Assembly (NCBI GenBank): GCA_905250115.1
Contig: CAJNOI010000086.1
Coordinates: 113,082 to 177,081, forward strand
Source of the DNA: Adineta steineri
Lineage: Eukaryota; Rotifera; Eurotatoria; Adinetida; Adinetidae
Reading direction: 5' to 3'
Length of the DNA: 64,000 nucleotides
Of this stretch, positions 32,422-42,841 are shown in pieces. Numbering within the stretch: the first letter of the stretch is position 1; every line of letters begins with the position of its first letter. The translations under genes and the position numbers were made by a program. The notes under the pieces were generated by a model. That model saw nothing but the letters and a program-made list of their open reading frames with translations, was not told where the DNA came from and made no database searches.

Positions 32422-33220
32422 GATACTATTAGATATCTAAAAAATTAAGAAAAATACAAAATATTGTATGGCTTTTTTAGAAAATGAATAGATTATAAAT
32501 ATAAGATTTGTCAAATAAATCATTCTCGTCTTTTTTCTTGTGATATAAAAACTAATGTAGAACAATTTCTCTAATGGAAAAGATTATGCTATTTTATATT
32601 TATATTTTTACATGTCGTAACTTAGTAATTAAATAAAAAACAACTAGATTTTATAATATGCGTAGTATTTTATATATTTTCCTGTTAATCTATTTCTCTA
32701 CTATAATGTACATCATGCTGATTTAAAAGAAATAATACTACTATCGATTTTAGTGTAATTGAATACCAGAAGTATCTATATAAAATTTATTTCATTTTTT
32801 ACGAAATATTAGAAGCAATCTGATTGTATTGATTCAATGAAAAAAAGGAAGTGATTACCACAAGCAGAATGGTAACGTAATGCCAAAAAATTGAAGAATC
32901 AAATCTAATACGTTAATGTAAAACAAATCTTTATGCCACGAAAGACACTAATCTGATCGACAGCAGATAAAGATTAAAAATAATCAGAAATATTTTTTTA
33001 TAAATAAAAGTCTGATGAACAAAATGACTATTTAATATCGAATAGAAACATGGCATACATCATGCAATTATTAATGAAACATAAATTGACAACCTGCTGA
33101 AGTATAATATGAACTATTTTCTATAGTTGATCTATCGACAGTTAAATTAGAAACAACTCAAATGTGATACACACTTCGAATATTTTTTATAGATCATAAT
33201 TCAAATATTTTCATTAATAA
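32422..33220. other. AT-rich intergenic region with GPCR debris
   Basis: The minus strand near 33150-33205 encodes a short piece reading SIKNIRSVYH flanked by stops, matching WSIKNIRNSARR of the intact receptor at 31.5 kb. The rest is featureless. Confidence 0.45.
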
Positions 33221-33243
33221 GGAGTGGGTGTGGATGATAAGTA
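33221..33243. repeat. Half hairpin element
   Basis: AAGGAGTGGGTGTGGATGAT looks like a left arm. It is cut directly before the TAGGGATCCGCGG element end. Confidence 0.4.
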
Positions 33244-33278
33244 GGGATCCGCGGAGTCAACTTTTTTTTGGCTCCAAC
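33242..33278 (+). repeat. Terminal piece of a TAGGG-type MITE
   Basis: TAGGGATCCGCGGAGTCAAC followed by a T run and GGCTCC resembles, in inverse orientation, the ends of the element at 37372-37454 (TAGGGAGCTGCGAAGT on its minus strand). It is interrupted by the CAGTGTTGCC element. Confidence 0.45.
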
Positions 33279-34937
33279 CAGTGTTGCCACCTTTTGAAGC
33301 CCAAAAAGCAGACAAAAATTTATAAAAAGCAGTAAATGACAGAAATTTCACCACCAAAAAGCAGAAAAGGTGTTTCATACATTACTCTACTATAAAAAGC
33401 TTAGATTTGACATAATAATTGAAAATTACTTATAAAATTTCAATCTTTATTAAATAAGATCAACAAAAATAATCAAACAAATAAGTAAATAGAATTATCT
33501 AATTCCATTGTGCAATAACCAGGAAAACGAATACATAGAATTATTAGGTACATTATGTTTTAAATACATATTTTCTATCTGATTTGCAATTGTTAAGAGT
33601 TCAGGTTTATTTTCATCAGTAATACTATCTTCATCACTCATTCTTATTGTCTTTATATTATAAATATCTATACTATTCACGTTAATTATTTATATTCGTT
33701 CATTCAACAAGCATACAAAAGAATATATATATTGATTTGTATGAGTCACACAAAGCATGAGAAGAATGACAAAAGAGAAATAGATAAAGAATGGAATAAA
33801 TATAAAATATTCCCTCGACTAAAAGGAGGGTGATAGGAAAAAAACGAAAATGCGTTTGTCTGTGTGTCTGTCTGTGCCAAGGTCAAAAAAACATCGAAAA
33901 TGAATTTGTTACGGTTTTCATTTGTTTTTCCAGTAAATGTGAAGAAAATGAATTTCTACGACAAAGAGCTAAGCGAGTCCTCGAACGAGCGTTACTTGTA
34001 AGCTCGATTGCCTTGGACAAACATCTAAGGGTGGGGACGTCGTTGATGAGAAAGTGAGTGTAGATGGGGAGCTGGGGGAACGTGTGAACCATCAGAAGTT
34101 GAGTATTTTAAAAAACGCATTTCTAGGGGTATTTCAATGCTGGAAACTCGGATCTATGGTCTGTTCGATCCGACAGCTTGAGGGTGTGGGTGAGAAGCTG
34201 AGTGAATGTGAAAATCAATAGAAGAGTTTTTGAAAAAGTGAGTGTGGTTGTGTGTGGTAATGTGGATGAGAATGTAGAACGGTAAAACACTCACACTACA
34301 CCCAAATCTCAAACTCTACAGCCATATCCACATATACATCCACACCCACACCTTCTCCAACGACTTCTTTCTCAGAACCCTTGATGAAGAGAACGAACTT
34401 GATACGAGAAGACAGTAAATGTGATATCGGTCATCAAATGTAATCTACATCACTGAGTAGTCGGGAGTAGCCGACCGAAGGGACGCCAACGACCGACTAC
34501 GAGGTGAATGGACACTTCTTGAGGAAAATATAGTTGGGTTATGGAAGGACATGGAATATCTTTCATTAAAACATGTGGCGGAAGAGCTAAGCTTGAAATT
34601 TTATAAGCGTTAGCTGATAGTCGGTAGGTCAAAGTCAGTCGTGATTAAACTAACGAACTCAACGATTGCAGCTTGTAGATAATATAAGTTCGTTTACAGA
34701 TATTAGTTAGAAAATGAGATTTACCTTAAAATTATATTTCAAAAATACAAAGCTCATTTTTTGATTTTTAAAATTCAAGTGAAAAGATTCACGTCCGATT
34801 CAGATATAAATTGATAGACCGATGCTCTCAGTTTAGTATCAATAGAAAATAGTTTTGCCCTATACAGTCGAGAGTCAACTGTGTCGAAGAGACGAACGTT
34901 ACTTGTTTTTAAAAAAGCAGACAGGGTGGCAACACTG
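33279..34937 (+). mobile_element. Nonautonomous DNA transposon with CAGTGTTGCCACC inverted ends
   Basis: The ends CAGTGTTGCCACC (33279) and GGTGGCAACACTG (ending 34937) are perfect 13-bp inverted repeats, 1,659 bp apart. The first 90 bp and last 30 bp match a 120-bp element at 37245-37366 with words such as CCAAAAAGCAGA and TAAAAAGCAGTAAATGACAG. No transposase frame is present inside; the interior includes a compound hairpin element (34174-34362), a GC-rich stretch with GTAGTCGGG/CCGACTAC inverted words near 34460-34500, and a 61-codon frame (33495-33680, minus) of unknown value. The ends recall hAT-type termini, but no 8-bp target duplication was found, so the 1.66-kb span could be two separate end fragments. 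Confidence 0.55.
34174..34362. repeat. Compound telomere-like hairpin element
   Basis: The left part starts AGCTTGAGGGTGTGGGTGAG, followed by GAGTGTGGTTGTGTGTGG; the right part has ACACTCACACTACACCC and ends CATCCACACCCACACCTTC. It seems to be two nested or fused copies. Confidence 0.7.
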
Positions 34938-35704
34938 ACAATAACATACGTAACAGATGTAGATCTTTTCGATGTGTATATCCATGATTTGTTGTTGTTG
35001 AATGAACTCGTCTTTGTGTTCGTCGAACATTAAAAATGGTAAACATATCAAGAATTGTCATGAGAATTGGTGGTAAAAGATAATTTATAATAGTTGCATA
35101 CAACGTTATAAAAATTGTATAAGTACCTTGTTCAATGTAACAATAAGAATAACCAGATTCTGAAAGTATGGTTGTACCAATTATAGCATGAATAGAAAAA
35201 ACTATCCAAAAAATTGATGTGCAAACTATTGCTCGTCAAGCAAATCGTGGTTGACTCCATGAACGCGTTCTTACACTTAATGAACTCAACATTAATCGAT
35301 CAAAACATGCTAAAATAATAAAACTCAATGGTAGAATAGCCGTTAAAAAGGTAAGATAGAATTTAAATTTGCAAAATATCATCGATGTTCTTGCTGGATC
35401 AATATTATAACCTATAACATTAAAGTATATTTCTTAAATATGAATTATTTATGAACTTACCAATAGAAAGATCATTGAGAAAAATAGTAAAATTAATAAA
35501 TATTAATCGTACACATGAAGCAGCAAGAAAATAAATCGCACATGAATTATTTCGAAATGTACGTTGAACAAAAATAATTATATTTAAAATTTCACCGATA
35601 TTACCAAATATCATAAGAATTGGTGAACTTATTCGAACAAGTGAAATTTCAGCAGTCTGAATAGCTTGGATCGTCGCTAAGATTTCCATAGATGATGCTG
35701 CCAT
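34936..35704 (-). pseudogene. GPCR pseudogene, truncated at a transposon end
   Basis: Two exons: 35461-35704 and 34936-35411 with a 49-nt intron. The frame reads MAASSMEILATIQAIQ, then TM1 ILMIFGNIGEILNIIIF, RTFRNNSCAIYFLAAS, TM3 FIILACFDRLMLSSLS, and TM5 IINYLLPPILMTILDMFTIF with a basic loop 3. It is broken by an in-frame TGA at 35236-35238. It ends abruptly in LHLLRMLL, where TM6 should begin, exactly at the terminal repeat of the CAGTGTTGCC element. TM6-7 were not found across the element. Sister of the receptors at 31.5 and 41 kb. Confidence 0.8.
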
Positions 35705-36295
35705 AAATTTAACTTTGTTTTCTCAAAAATAATCGTTATATTGTATAGACAAAGCTACTTTCAAATTGTCCTTTTAAAAAATTAGTTTTATGTTGATAGC
35801 TTCGTTTGTTATTGTTCTATAAATATACACAAGAACAATGACTATATCTATCAAATTTATGACAACAATGAAAAATTATTTTGACAGCTATCAAAAGATA
35901 ATTAAAATATATGACTGCTTTTGTAAAATGAATTTAACTGATTAACATTAAAAGTCATTAAATAACATCATATTTATATCAAGGCTTTGTTCTCATATAA
36001 AAACCTATTTATTTATTTAAAGAAAAAATATATTGAAAAGGAGCATCTAATTTAATGTGAAATATACAACAAATAATGTAATATGTTTGATAAGTCCAGT
36101 TATAAAATATAAACTTTACTCAGAGTCACCTGACTATGTAGAAATAGTTCGAATGAAATTCATTTTGTAAATATGTTGTATTATTCAAATATATGATACC
36201 TTAATCAATTTTAGAAGATACTCACAAACTTCAACAGTTTATATTAATGATCAATTATAATTATTTAGAAAACTAGATGAAATAGTGCATATGAT
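35705..36295. other. AT-rich intergenic region
   Basis: No feature recognised. Confidence 0.45.
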
Positions 36296-36895
36296 ATGTT
36301 ATGTAGTTTTATTGATGTTTTTCCTGAATTAAGTTATGTTATTATGAATAAACATTGTAAACTAATTGTAGCTGCAACTGATTGTGATAAATTAATAGTA
36401 TTTACTAAATATTTGAAACATTCTGTTGGTGTAACCAGACTATTAAATACCGATCTAAGAATTTACTTTATATTATCCTTAGAACAACATCGTTCAGATT
36501 GATCTAAATTATATAACTATGGTCTTGTATCGATCAAAAATAAATTTCAGCATATTGGAGATGCAATGATACCATTACATGAAACGTTGACAAACATGTT
36601 CAAGCAAAGATAGAAAAAGACGCTTATAGTTTTTTTCAAAATAAAATTAATAAACGACATATTAAGTAATATTTACGTTTTGATAACATTTTACAAATAT
36701 ATATATACATATTTATTACCTAGGCTATAGCTCATCAAACAGCTGCATTAATTGATTCAAAAATTCAATCATTACAACAAGGATGATTCTCATCAGATGA
36801 TATAAATGATTTTGTATCTCCATCTTTTGGTGAATCTTCTGCAAGAAGAATTTATATTCAATACTTTATAGTAGTTATAAAACAGTATTTCTTGT
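36296..36895 (+). pseudogene. Relic of an unidentified gene
   Basis: A + frame from 36296 reads MLCSFIDVFPELSYVIMNKH and later VGVTRLLNTDLRIYF, stops at TGA 36500, and continues in frame with SKLYNYGLVSIKNKFQHIGD.. to 36613. After an ATTACCTAG acceptor (36724) a second exon reads AIAHQTAALIDSKIQSLQQ and SPSFGESSARRIYIQ, with a further in-frame stop. The helical character is protein-like but the family was not identified. Confidence 0.45.
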
Positions 36896-37244
36896 GAGTT
36901 ATCATAATATTCATAAATAAGAATAATTTATAGCATCTTCAAAATATTTACGCAGTACTATTGGTCTTTTCTAATTCCAGATATTCTTTTCGACAACATA
37001 ATTATGTTTAAATAAACAAACTTTTAATACAATTTACTGCAGGATATTTTTATTTTGTCAGTCGTCAATTTATTGAAAAAGATTAAGTATTTTATTCTTT
37101 TTTTCATTATATGTCTCATGTTCTAATAAGAAAATAATCATATTGTATTTTGCAAAATCATTCTTTTATAGTATTAGAAGTAAATACGTAAATGAATTGC
37201 ATTAGTAATAAGCAATGAAATTAGACCTTTATTTTATGATAACT

Positions 37245-37366
37245 AGTGTTGCCACCTTTTGAAGCCCAAAAAGCAAACAAAAAATTATAAAAAGCAGTAA
37301 ATGACAGAAATTTCACCACCAAAAAGCAGAATTTATCAGCTAAAAGCAGACAGTGTGACAACACTG
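37245..37366 (+). mobile_element. 120-bp MITE of the CAGTGTTGCC family
   Basis: It begins TAGTGTTGCCACCTTTTG and ends AGTGTGACAACACTG. Its first 90 bp match the left end at 33279 almost base for base, and its last 26 bp match the right end at 34937. It appears to be a complete internally deleted copy. Confidence 0.7.
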
Positions 37367-37371
37367 CTTCT

Positions 37372-37454
37372 AGAGTCAACTTTTCTGAGCCCGAAACCCG
37401 ACTCCGACGGAATCGGAGTCATGATCGGGTTTCGGAGTACTTCGCAGCTCCCTA
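37372..37454 (-). repeat. TAGGG-type MITE
   Basis: On the minus strand it starts TAGGGAGCTGCGAAGTACTC and ends in GTTGACTCT. It contains nested inverted words (GACTCCGA/TCGGAGTC, CCGAAACCCGA/TCGGGTTTCGG), so it can fold into a long GC-rich stem in otherwise AT-rich DNA. It directly abuts the previous MITE. Confidence 0.6.
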
Positions 37455-37455
37455 G

Positions 37456-37505
37456 TGCTAGGTGAATGTAGTATCCACACCCCACACCTACCCACACCCT
37501 CAAAT
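37456..37505. repeat. Telomere-like hairpin element (right-arm rich)
   Basis: The left arm is reduced to GCTAGGTGAATGTAGTATCC (which includes the loop core); right arm ACACCTACCCACACCCTCAAA. Confidence 0.6.
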
Positions 37506-37880
37506 GTATCAGCCTTTGGACATCTTCTCAATGCTCTAGTAAATCTAATATTTTTATCAACAAAAGAGATCTTTAGAAGAAAAAAAAAGAAATTAAATCT
37601 AAATTGAATATTTTATCTTTGTGAATAAGTATTCATCAGGAACACATGGCTATAAAATCGCAATATACAGCCTAATTTTTTGATTTAAAATATAAAGTCT
37701 GTAAATATGAAGAGTGTGAATAATATTGAATAAAAGATCCTGATGTTATGCCTGAAATAGTTAAGTATGATCAGAAAAAAAACATAGAATATTCACCGAA
37801 TGAATATACTTAGAGTGAAAAAGAAAAAGAAAATATAAAGTATTAATGTATGATTAGAGAAGTTTTTTTAAGATCATTTC
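37506..37880. other. AT-rich intergenic region
   Basis: 3' flank of the transporter gene. No feature seen. Confidence 0.45.
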
Positions 37881-39086
37881 TCAGTTTTTAACACTGGCCA
37901 TCTTCAATTTTTTCTTCTTAATCTTTCGTTCTTGCATAAATTTGTCTAGACCAATAAGTACAACACTTGATACAACCAATGTACTTCCAAGTAAAACCCA
38001 TAAATTTGACTTCTTCTGTGTAAATAAATTCTGTAGAGTAATAGCATAGATAATATCTACTGATGAAACAATCGTAACAATAGATGGTGGTTCACGTTTT
38101 ATAGCGCCATTTCCAGCGATTACTGCAAGTGTTTGTCCTAAACTAATTAGTCCAGCTAACCAATACTTCCATTGAAAGATTGTTAGTGTAAAGAATGTTA
38201 TATCATTTAGAAAAAAATATTTATAAAAATGATTGAGTATCAAGCATAGAAGAACGACCAAGCTATGTTGTAATATTAAAACACTTGGTTTAATTTTTAA
38301 AGTGATCAGTTGTTTGAAGATTAAAATGTTGAATGCAAATATAAGACCTGACATTAGTGCAAGAGATATTCCAATTACTCGATTGCTGTATGAATGCATG
38401 TTGTCTACATTTGTTTCATTCAATGTTGCTGTTGTTATGTTTAAAGCGATCTTCATTTCATTCTTTTGTGGAAAAATAAATGTTGGTTGTGCTACGAATA
38501 TCACACCAATAAATGTAAAACAAACAGATAAAAGAATCATTATTGTCGGCTTCTCTTTATATATAAGTAAACCAAAGAGAACTGTCCATATTAAACGCGA
38601 GAAGCTGAGTGTTGTTAAATCAGGCAGAGGAAGATAACGAAAACCAATAAAAAATCCCAGAAAAGCAATACCAGTTAAAATACATAAAATAAATTGTAAC
38701 CATTTTTCTTTTGATGATCCTACCAGTACTGCATAACGATGGTAAATAACGAACGCAAGAAATAGAAAAAGCTGGACAATAAGACGTACGACAAGTACAT
38801 CGAGTAGATCAAATTCTAATTCTTTAACAATAAACGTTGCCGTGACGTAAAGAAAAGATGCTAGAAGACCATACAGAATACCAGATAGAGCGAACGGTCT
38901 TGATGCAGTTACTGTTTCACCATTATTATCATCTTCTTCTTCCTCTGCTGCTATTAATAGAACCGGTTCTAGCATTGTAGCTATAGATGAACTACGTCGA
39001 GTTTTTGCAACACGATCATTGTCAATCGAAGATGAAGGTATTAACAAACGCTGTTGATTATTACTATCCTGTTCTATTATACTCAT
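37881..39086 (-). CDS. EamA/DMT-family membrane transporter (SLC35G-like)
   Basis: The likely start is the ATG at 39086 (MSIIEQDSNN), giving 401 residues; the frame stays open 20 codons further upstream. After an acidic cytosolic N-terminus of about 70 residues come about ten hydrophobic helices in two EamA halves. The first has ILYGLLASFLYVTATFIVKEL, RYLPLPDLTTLSFSRLIW and LLIYKEKPTIMILLSV; the second ISLALMSGLIFAFNILIFKQ, LAVIAGNGAIKREPPSIVTI and VVLIGLDKF. The E-K-P at the end of helix 4 and paired layout are typical of drug/metabolite transporters; SLC35G proteins are the nearest animal group by overall pattern. The C-terminus is Lys-rich (RKIKKKKLK). Substrate unknown. Confidence 0.85.
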   Translation of the reverse strand: MSIIEQDSNNQQRLLIPSSSIDNDRVAKTRRSSSIATMLEPVLLIAAEEEEDDNNGETVTASRPFALSGILYGLLASFLYVTATFIVKELEFDLLDVLVVRLIVQLFLFLAFVIYHRYAVLVGSSKEKWLQFILCILTGIAFLGFFIGFRYLPLPDLTTLSFSRLIWTVLFGLLIYKEKPTIMILLSVCFTFIGVIFVAQPTFIFPQKNEMKIALNITTATLNETNVDNMHSYSNRVIGISLALMSGLIFAFNILIFKQLITLKIKPSVLILQHSLVVLLCLILNHFYKYFFLNDITFFTLTIFQWKYWLAGLISLGQTLAVIAGNGAIKREPPSIVTIVSSVDIIYAITLQNLFTQKKSNLWVLLGSTLVVSSVVLIGLDKFMQERKIKKKKLKMASVKN

Positions 39087-39146
39087 ATTGATTCTTTTCT
39101 GTTTGATGCACAAATTTTTGAAAGAAGTATATAATATGATGCCCAA

Positions 39147-40912
39147 TAAACTGGCATCTTCAAAGTGTAGAAAGAAAAAGAAAAGAGTATATACTCTCTT
39201 TCTGTATAATTACTTTTTTTGTTGAAAGAGCACCCTAAAACCATAAACATTTGAGTTTGAATGAAAAAAGAAGTGATATTCAAGTGAAAGAACAGAAAAA
39301 AATTGGCCTTGATGAAAAAAAATACCTAAATATATTTTTAACTGCTGTCAGTGAGTGCAAAAGAGTTTTATCTTTATATCGGCTAGGGAAAACCGAGATT
39401 TATATCTCAGAAACTTTTTATCAATTTGGTAGACATGCAGCAATTCTTAAGTAACATATGTTCGAATGATGAAATTTTAAGTTGAAATATTCATGCTGAT
39501 TCTGTAAATGTATTGCAGTATTATCTTATATATTCTTATCATATAATAGAATGTCTACAAAGTTACTGAGCAATGAAAATTTTGAATATCTTCACCAGAT
39601 TGCAGTCGAATGAACGATTTATTTTATTCTTACTACAGCAATTATTTTATTTTGATTCAAATGATAAACTTCTAAAAGTCTTCTTTTGAATTTATATGAG
39701 ATTTAAATTTTTATTTTATATATCAGTTGCAGTACATGAATGTTCCGATAAAATCGCATAAGAATAAAAAGACGTCATTTATGTTAAATGAAAGCTCCAG
39801 ACATGTTACTTTTTTAACTCTCAAAGCAGAAAGGATGTTTTTGATACAGAAATCTAGTATAAATTATTCAAAATCGAGAAAAAATGGTTGCACAAATAAA
39901 TATAATTATTAAATGTATATTTCTTGCTATTTGATTTCATGGCTTTGAATAAATTTTCATTGCCCAAAAGAGCAGTGCCTTTTGGCAATACACATGTAGG
40001 AGACAAGTATTATCGTACTCAAAACAATCTATACTCCAGTTAGAAGAAACTAGAGCGCTATTTTATGGAAAAAATATAAACAGATCAAAGTAATTATTGA
40101 TAAGAATTTATCTCTATATTTTTAAAAGTATTCTTTCTAATAATATAATATTAAATAGAGCAGAAAAAATGAGAAAAAAAAAGAAAGAACAGAAGTTTAC
40201 TCTTAGAATCAGGAGAGTTGGTATGCTTGGAGAGCTCGTTAAAACTGAAATTTATTATTACTGAATATTAAGAATGATGCAAACTTTTCAGTTCTTATGC
40301 TTAAGAAATTGTCACATATTTTTCACCTTACGGCGCACAAAATTAGGTATTAATTACTGAAAAACGAAGTAGAACTCTTTTTTTTCTTAGATATATTCAC
40401 ACGATGAAGCCCGTTAATAAGTTATGTTTTATGATGAGAAATCCAGAAAATAATTTAGCAGATCTTAAAGAATCCCACAAAAGAAGATATAATTTTTGGT
40501 AGTATTCCTCAAGATCTACTAAATTCATTTAACATCAAGTTGATTAATTATTTTATGTGAGATTACAGCGACAACCCTTTTAAATAATATTACTTCCTTC
40601 TTGTCTATTTTCTAATTCATTACTCTATCGGAACGTGACATGGTCTCAGTCTTTTGATTAGATGACATCCTGTCAATCTACTTTTGTGATGTCTTCAAAA
40701 TTTTTCCGACAGCTAAATTAATCAACAGTAGTTACCCTTGTTTCTATCTATATCTCTCTATATTATTGTTCATCTGGCAAAGATATTTCATTTATTCTGT
40801 GTTGAGCTTCTGTGTTAGTCAATTGACAAAGACGCTTCACTAAGTATTTTATAAAAGACTTTGTTTTCGATATAGATAGGAATTGACATACATGATCTTA
40901 TAATTTTATTTC
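39147..40912. other. AT-rich intergenic region between divergent genes
   Basis: No supportable frame. Upstream of the following GPCR a TTTTTTTTATTAG acceptor (about 40936-40948) suggests a 5' UTR intron. Confidence 0.45.
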
Positions 40913-40969
40913 ATGAAATGCAGAATTTTTTTCATTTTTTTTATTAGGATAGATTTCTTGACTCATATA

Positions 40970-41974
40970 ATGTCGTCACCAGCTGAAGTTGATTTTATTA
41001 CATCCATAAATAATGTTTCGGCTCAAATCAATCGATATTTATCCATTTTTATCTTTCTTTTCGGCACAGTGGGCAATATTCTTAATATTCTTGTTTTATC
41101 TCAACGATCATTTTGTTTAAATTCATGTGCAACATTATTTTTGAGCTCATCTATAGCTAATTTTATTGCTATCATTACTGGTCTCACATCAAGAATGTTA
41201 TCAGGTTGGGCAGCTGATTTGACAAATACAAACAGAACTCTTTGCAAACTTCGAGCTTTTGTTCTCAATGTTGCAAGACCAATGGCATTTTGGCTTATAC
41301 TATTAGCTGGTATCGATCGATGGTTATTATCTAGTCCGAATATTCGTTATCGACAGATGAGTTCATTAAAAAATGCGCAACGAAGTATAATTATTGCACT
41401 AATTTTATCTATACTTCTATTTTCTCATATAATCTATTGCTATGAACCAAATTTAATTAATGCTCCATTGAAATGCTATGGAGTAACAATAGCATGCCGT
41501 CTAGCAACGGATCTCTCACTTATGTTTATCGTTATTTTTTTTCCATTATTGTTTATGTTAGTATTTGGTTTCATGACTATTAAAAACATACGTCACTCAC
41601 GAGATCGTACACGACCTGGTGATATATCAATGATAAGTATGAAATGGCCAACATCAACAAATAGAATTCATAAACAACAACGAAATAAAATTGATGATCA
41701 TCTTCTTATAATGCTCTTTGTACAAGTTCTACTTCTCTTTATATTTGCCCTCCCGTTGGGTGTCCAAAAATTATATTCAACAATAACAACAAATAGAGTT
41801 TCATCACAAGCACAAGTTGCTATCGACAATTTTGTCTACAACTTTGCTTTACTTCTTAATTTTGTGGCTAATGGAATGCCATTTTATATTTATACATTGG
41901 TTGGTGGAAATATATTTCGAAAAGAACTTCAGAAAATGTTCGCAACAGCAAGACAGAAAATTTGTCGTCTATAA
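40970..41974 (+). CDS. Rhodopsin-like GPCR (FMRFamide-receptor-like)
   Basis: From ATG 40970 (MSSPAEVDF) the protein has 334 residues and seven hydrophobic segments. TM1 FLFGTVGNILNILVL contains the GN motif of class A receptors. Loop 1 is RSFCLNSCATLF. TM3 ends LLAGIDRWLLSSPNIRYRQMSS (DRW for DRY). TM5-6 read FGFMTIKNIRHSRDRTRP and LIMLFVQVLLLFIFALPLG. TM7 is followed by FRKELQKMF, a helix-8-like basic stretch. The SSPN and IKNIR blocks are shared with the receptor at 31.5 kb, so both come from one local expansion. Peptide ligand plausible but unproven. Confidence 0.86.
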   Translation: MSSPAEVDFITSINNVSAQINRYLSIFIFLFGTVGNILNILVLSQRSFCLNSCATLFLSSSIANFIAIITGLTSRMLSGWAADLTNTNRTLCKLRAFVLNVARPMAFWLILLAGIDRWLLSSPNIRYRQMSSLKNAQRSIIIALILSILLFSHIIYCYEPNLINAPLKCYGVTIACRLATDLSLMFIVIFFPLLFMLVFGFMTIKNIRHSRDRTRPGDISMISMKWPTSTNRIHKQQRNKIDDHLLIMLFVQVLLLFIFALPLGVQKLYSTITTNRVSSQAQVAIDNFVYNFALLLNFVANGMPFYIYTLVGGNIFRKELQKMFATARQKICRL

Positions 41975-42841
41975 CAATAACGTTACATATAAAATCAAGA
42001 TTTTTTTTAGTGGAAAAGTTTTCTAGAATCGTTAAAGACATCTCATTTAAATCAATGGATGGTTACATTACTCATTTATACAACCAATTAAAAATAAAAT
42101 AAAGTGATTGAAATAGTTCCCTTCGCTTCGATTATTTCATATTCTATTCCCATGAAATATACTATGACAAAACATACTTCTAATATGTATTTTTTTCTTC
42201 TATGTACACTTTAAGTTTGCGAGTACTTTTATAGTAATGAGAGAACGAAAGAAAAACTAGATATCTCGTCAATGATCTTGAAATTTTTTAACATCGAACT
42301 TTAGAGTTCCAAATAAATGTAAATATTAAAAAGAAACAGATTATTGAATAAGTCTATGTTTTATCTTAAAATAACAAATAAAAAGGATGTGAATGTTCAA
42401 ACATTGACATTTAATCGCATTCATCCAAACTCTGAAAATGTTTCTTCAACATGCGCACACTCTCGGTTCATCCGTCCTCGCCGTACGCACCTTTTTTTAG
42501 TAAAGGTTAGTCATCCGTTTCCTTTATAAAGTCGACGAGCATCTTTGCGTTCTGTTCTATTTTTTACTTCTCCTCTACCTGTTTCTTTTTCTTTTCTATT
42601 ACCATCAATACATTGATTTTAATACAAACAAACATCATTCACTTTCACGAAAAAAAAACCGGTCAGCTACTGAACGCTTCCTTCCATTCTATTGTTTTAT
42701 TCCTACTACTATTTTTTTCTTTAATCCTATCATCATACATGAACACGTAAAAAAACTCTTACGCTCATTATTTCTTTTAGGAGAATAGATTCTATGAAAA
42801 CTTATTTTTAGAATTATTTATTAATTGATAGTTAGTTTATC
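41975..42841. other. AT-rich intergenic region
   Basis: 3' flank of the GPCR and 5' flank of the RTA1-like gene. Pyrimidine-rich stretch at 42540-42600, no repeat or frame of note. Confidence 0.45.

Noticed and set aside
33279..34937. Calling the 1.66-kb span a proven single hAT insertion
   Set aside because: No target duplication was found at its ends and the receptor does not resume on the other side, so the two ends may belong to separate events.
38233..38637. 134-codon + frame opposite the EamA transporter
   Set aside because: Antisense of a well-supported ten-helix protein; no motif of its own.
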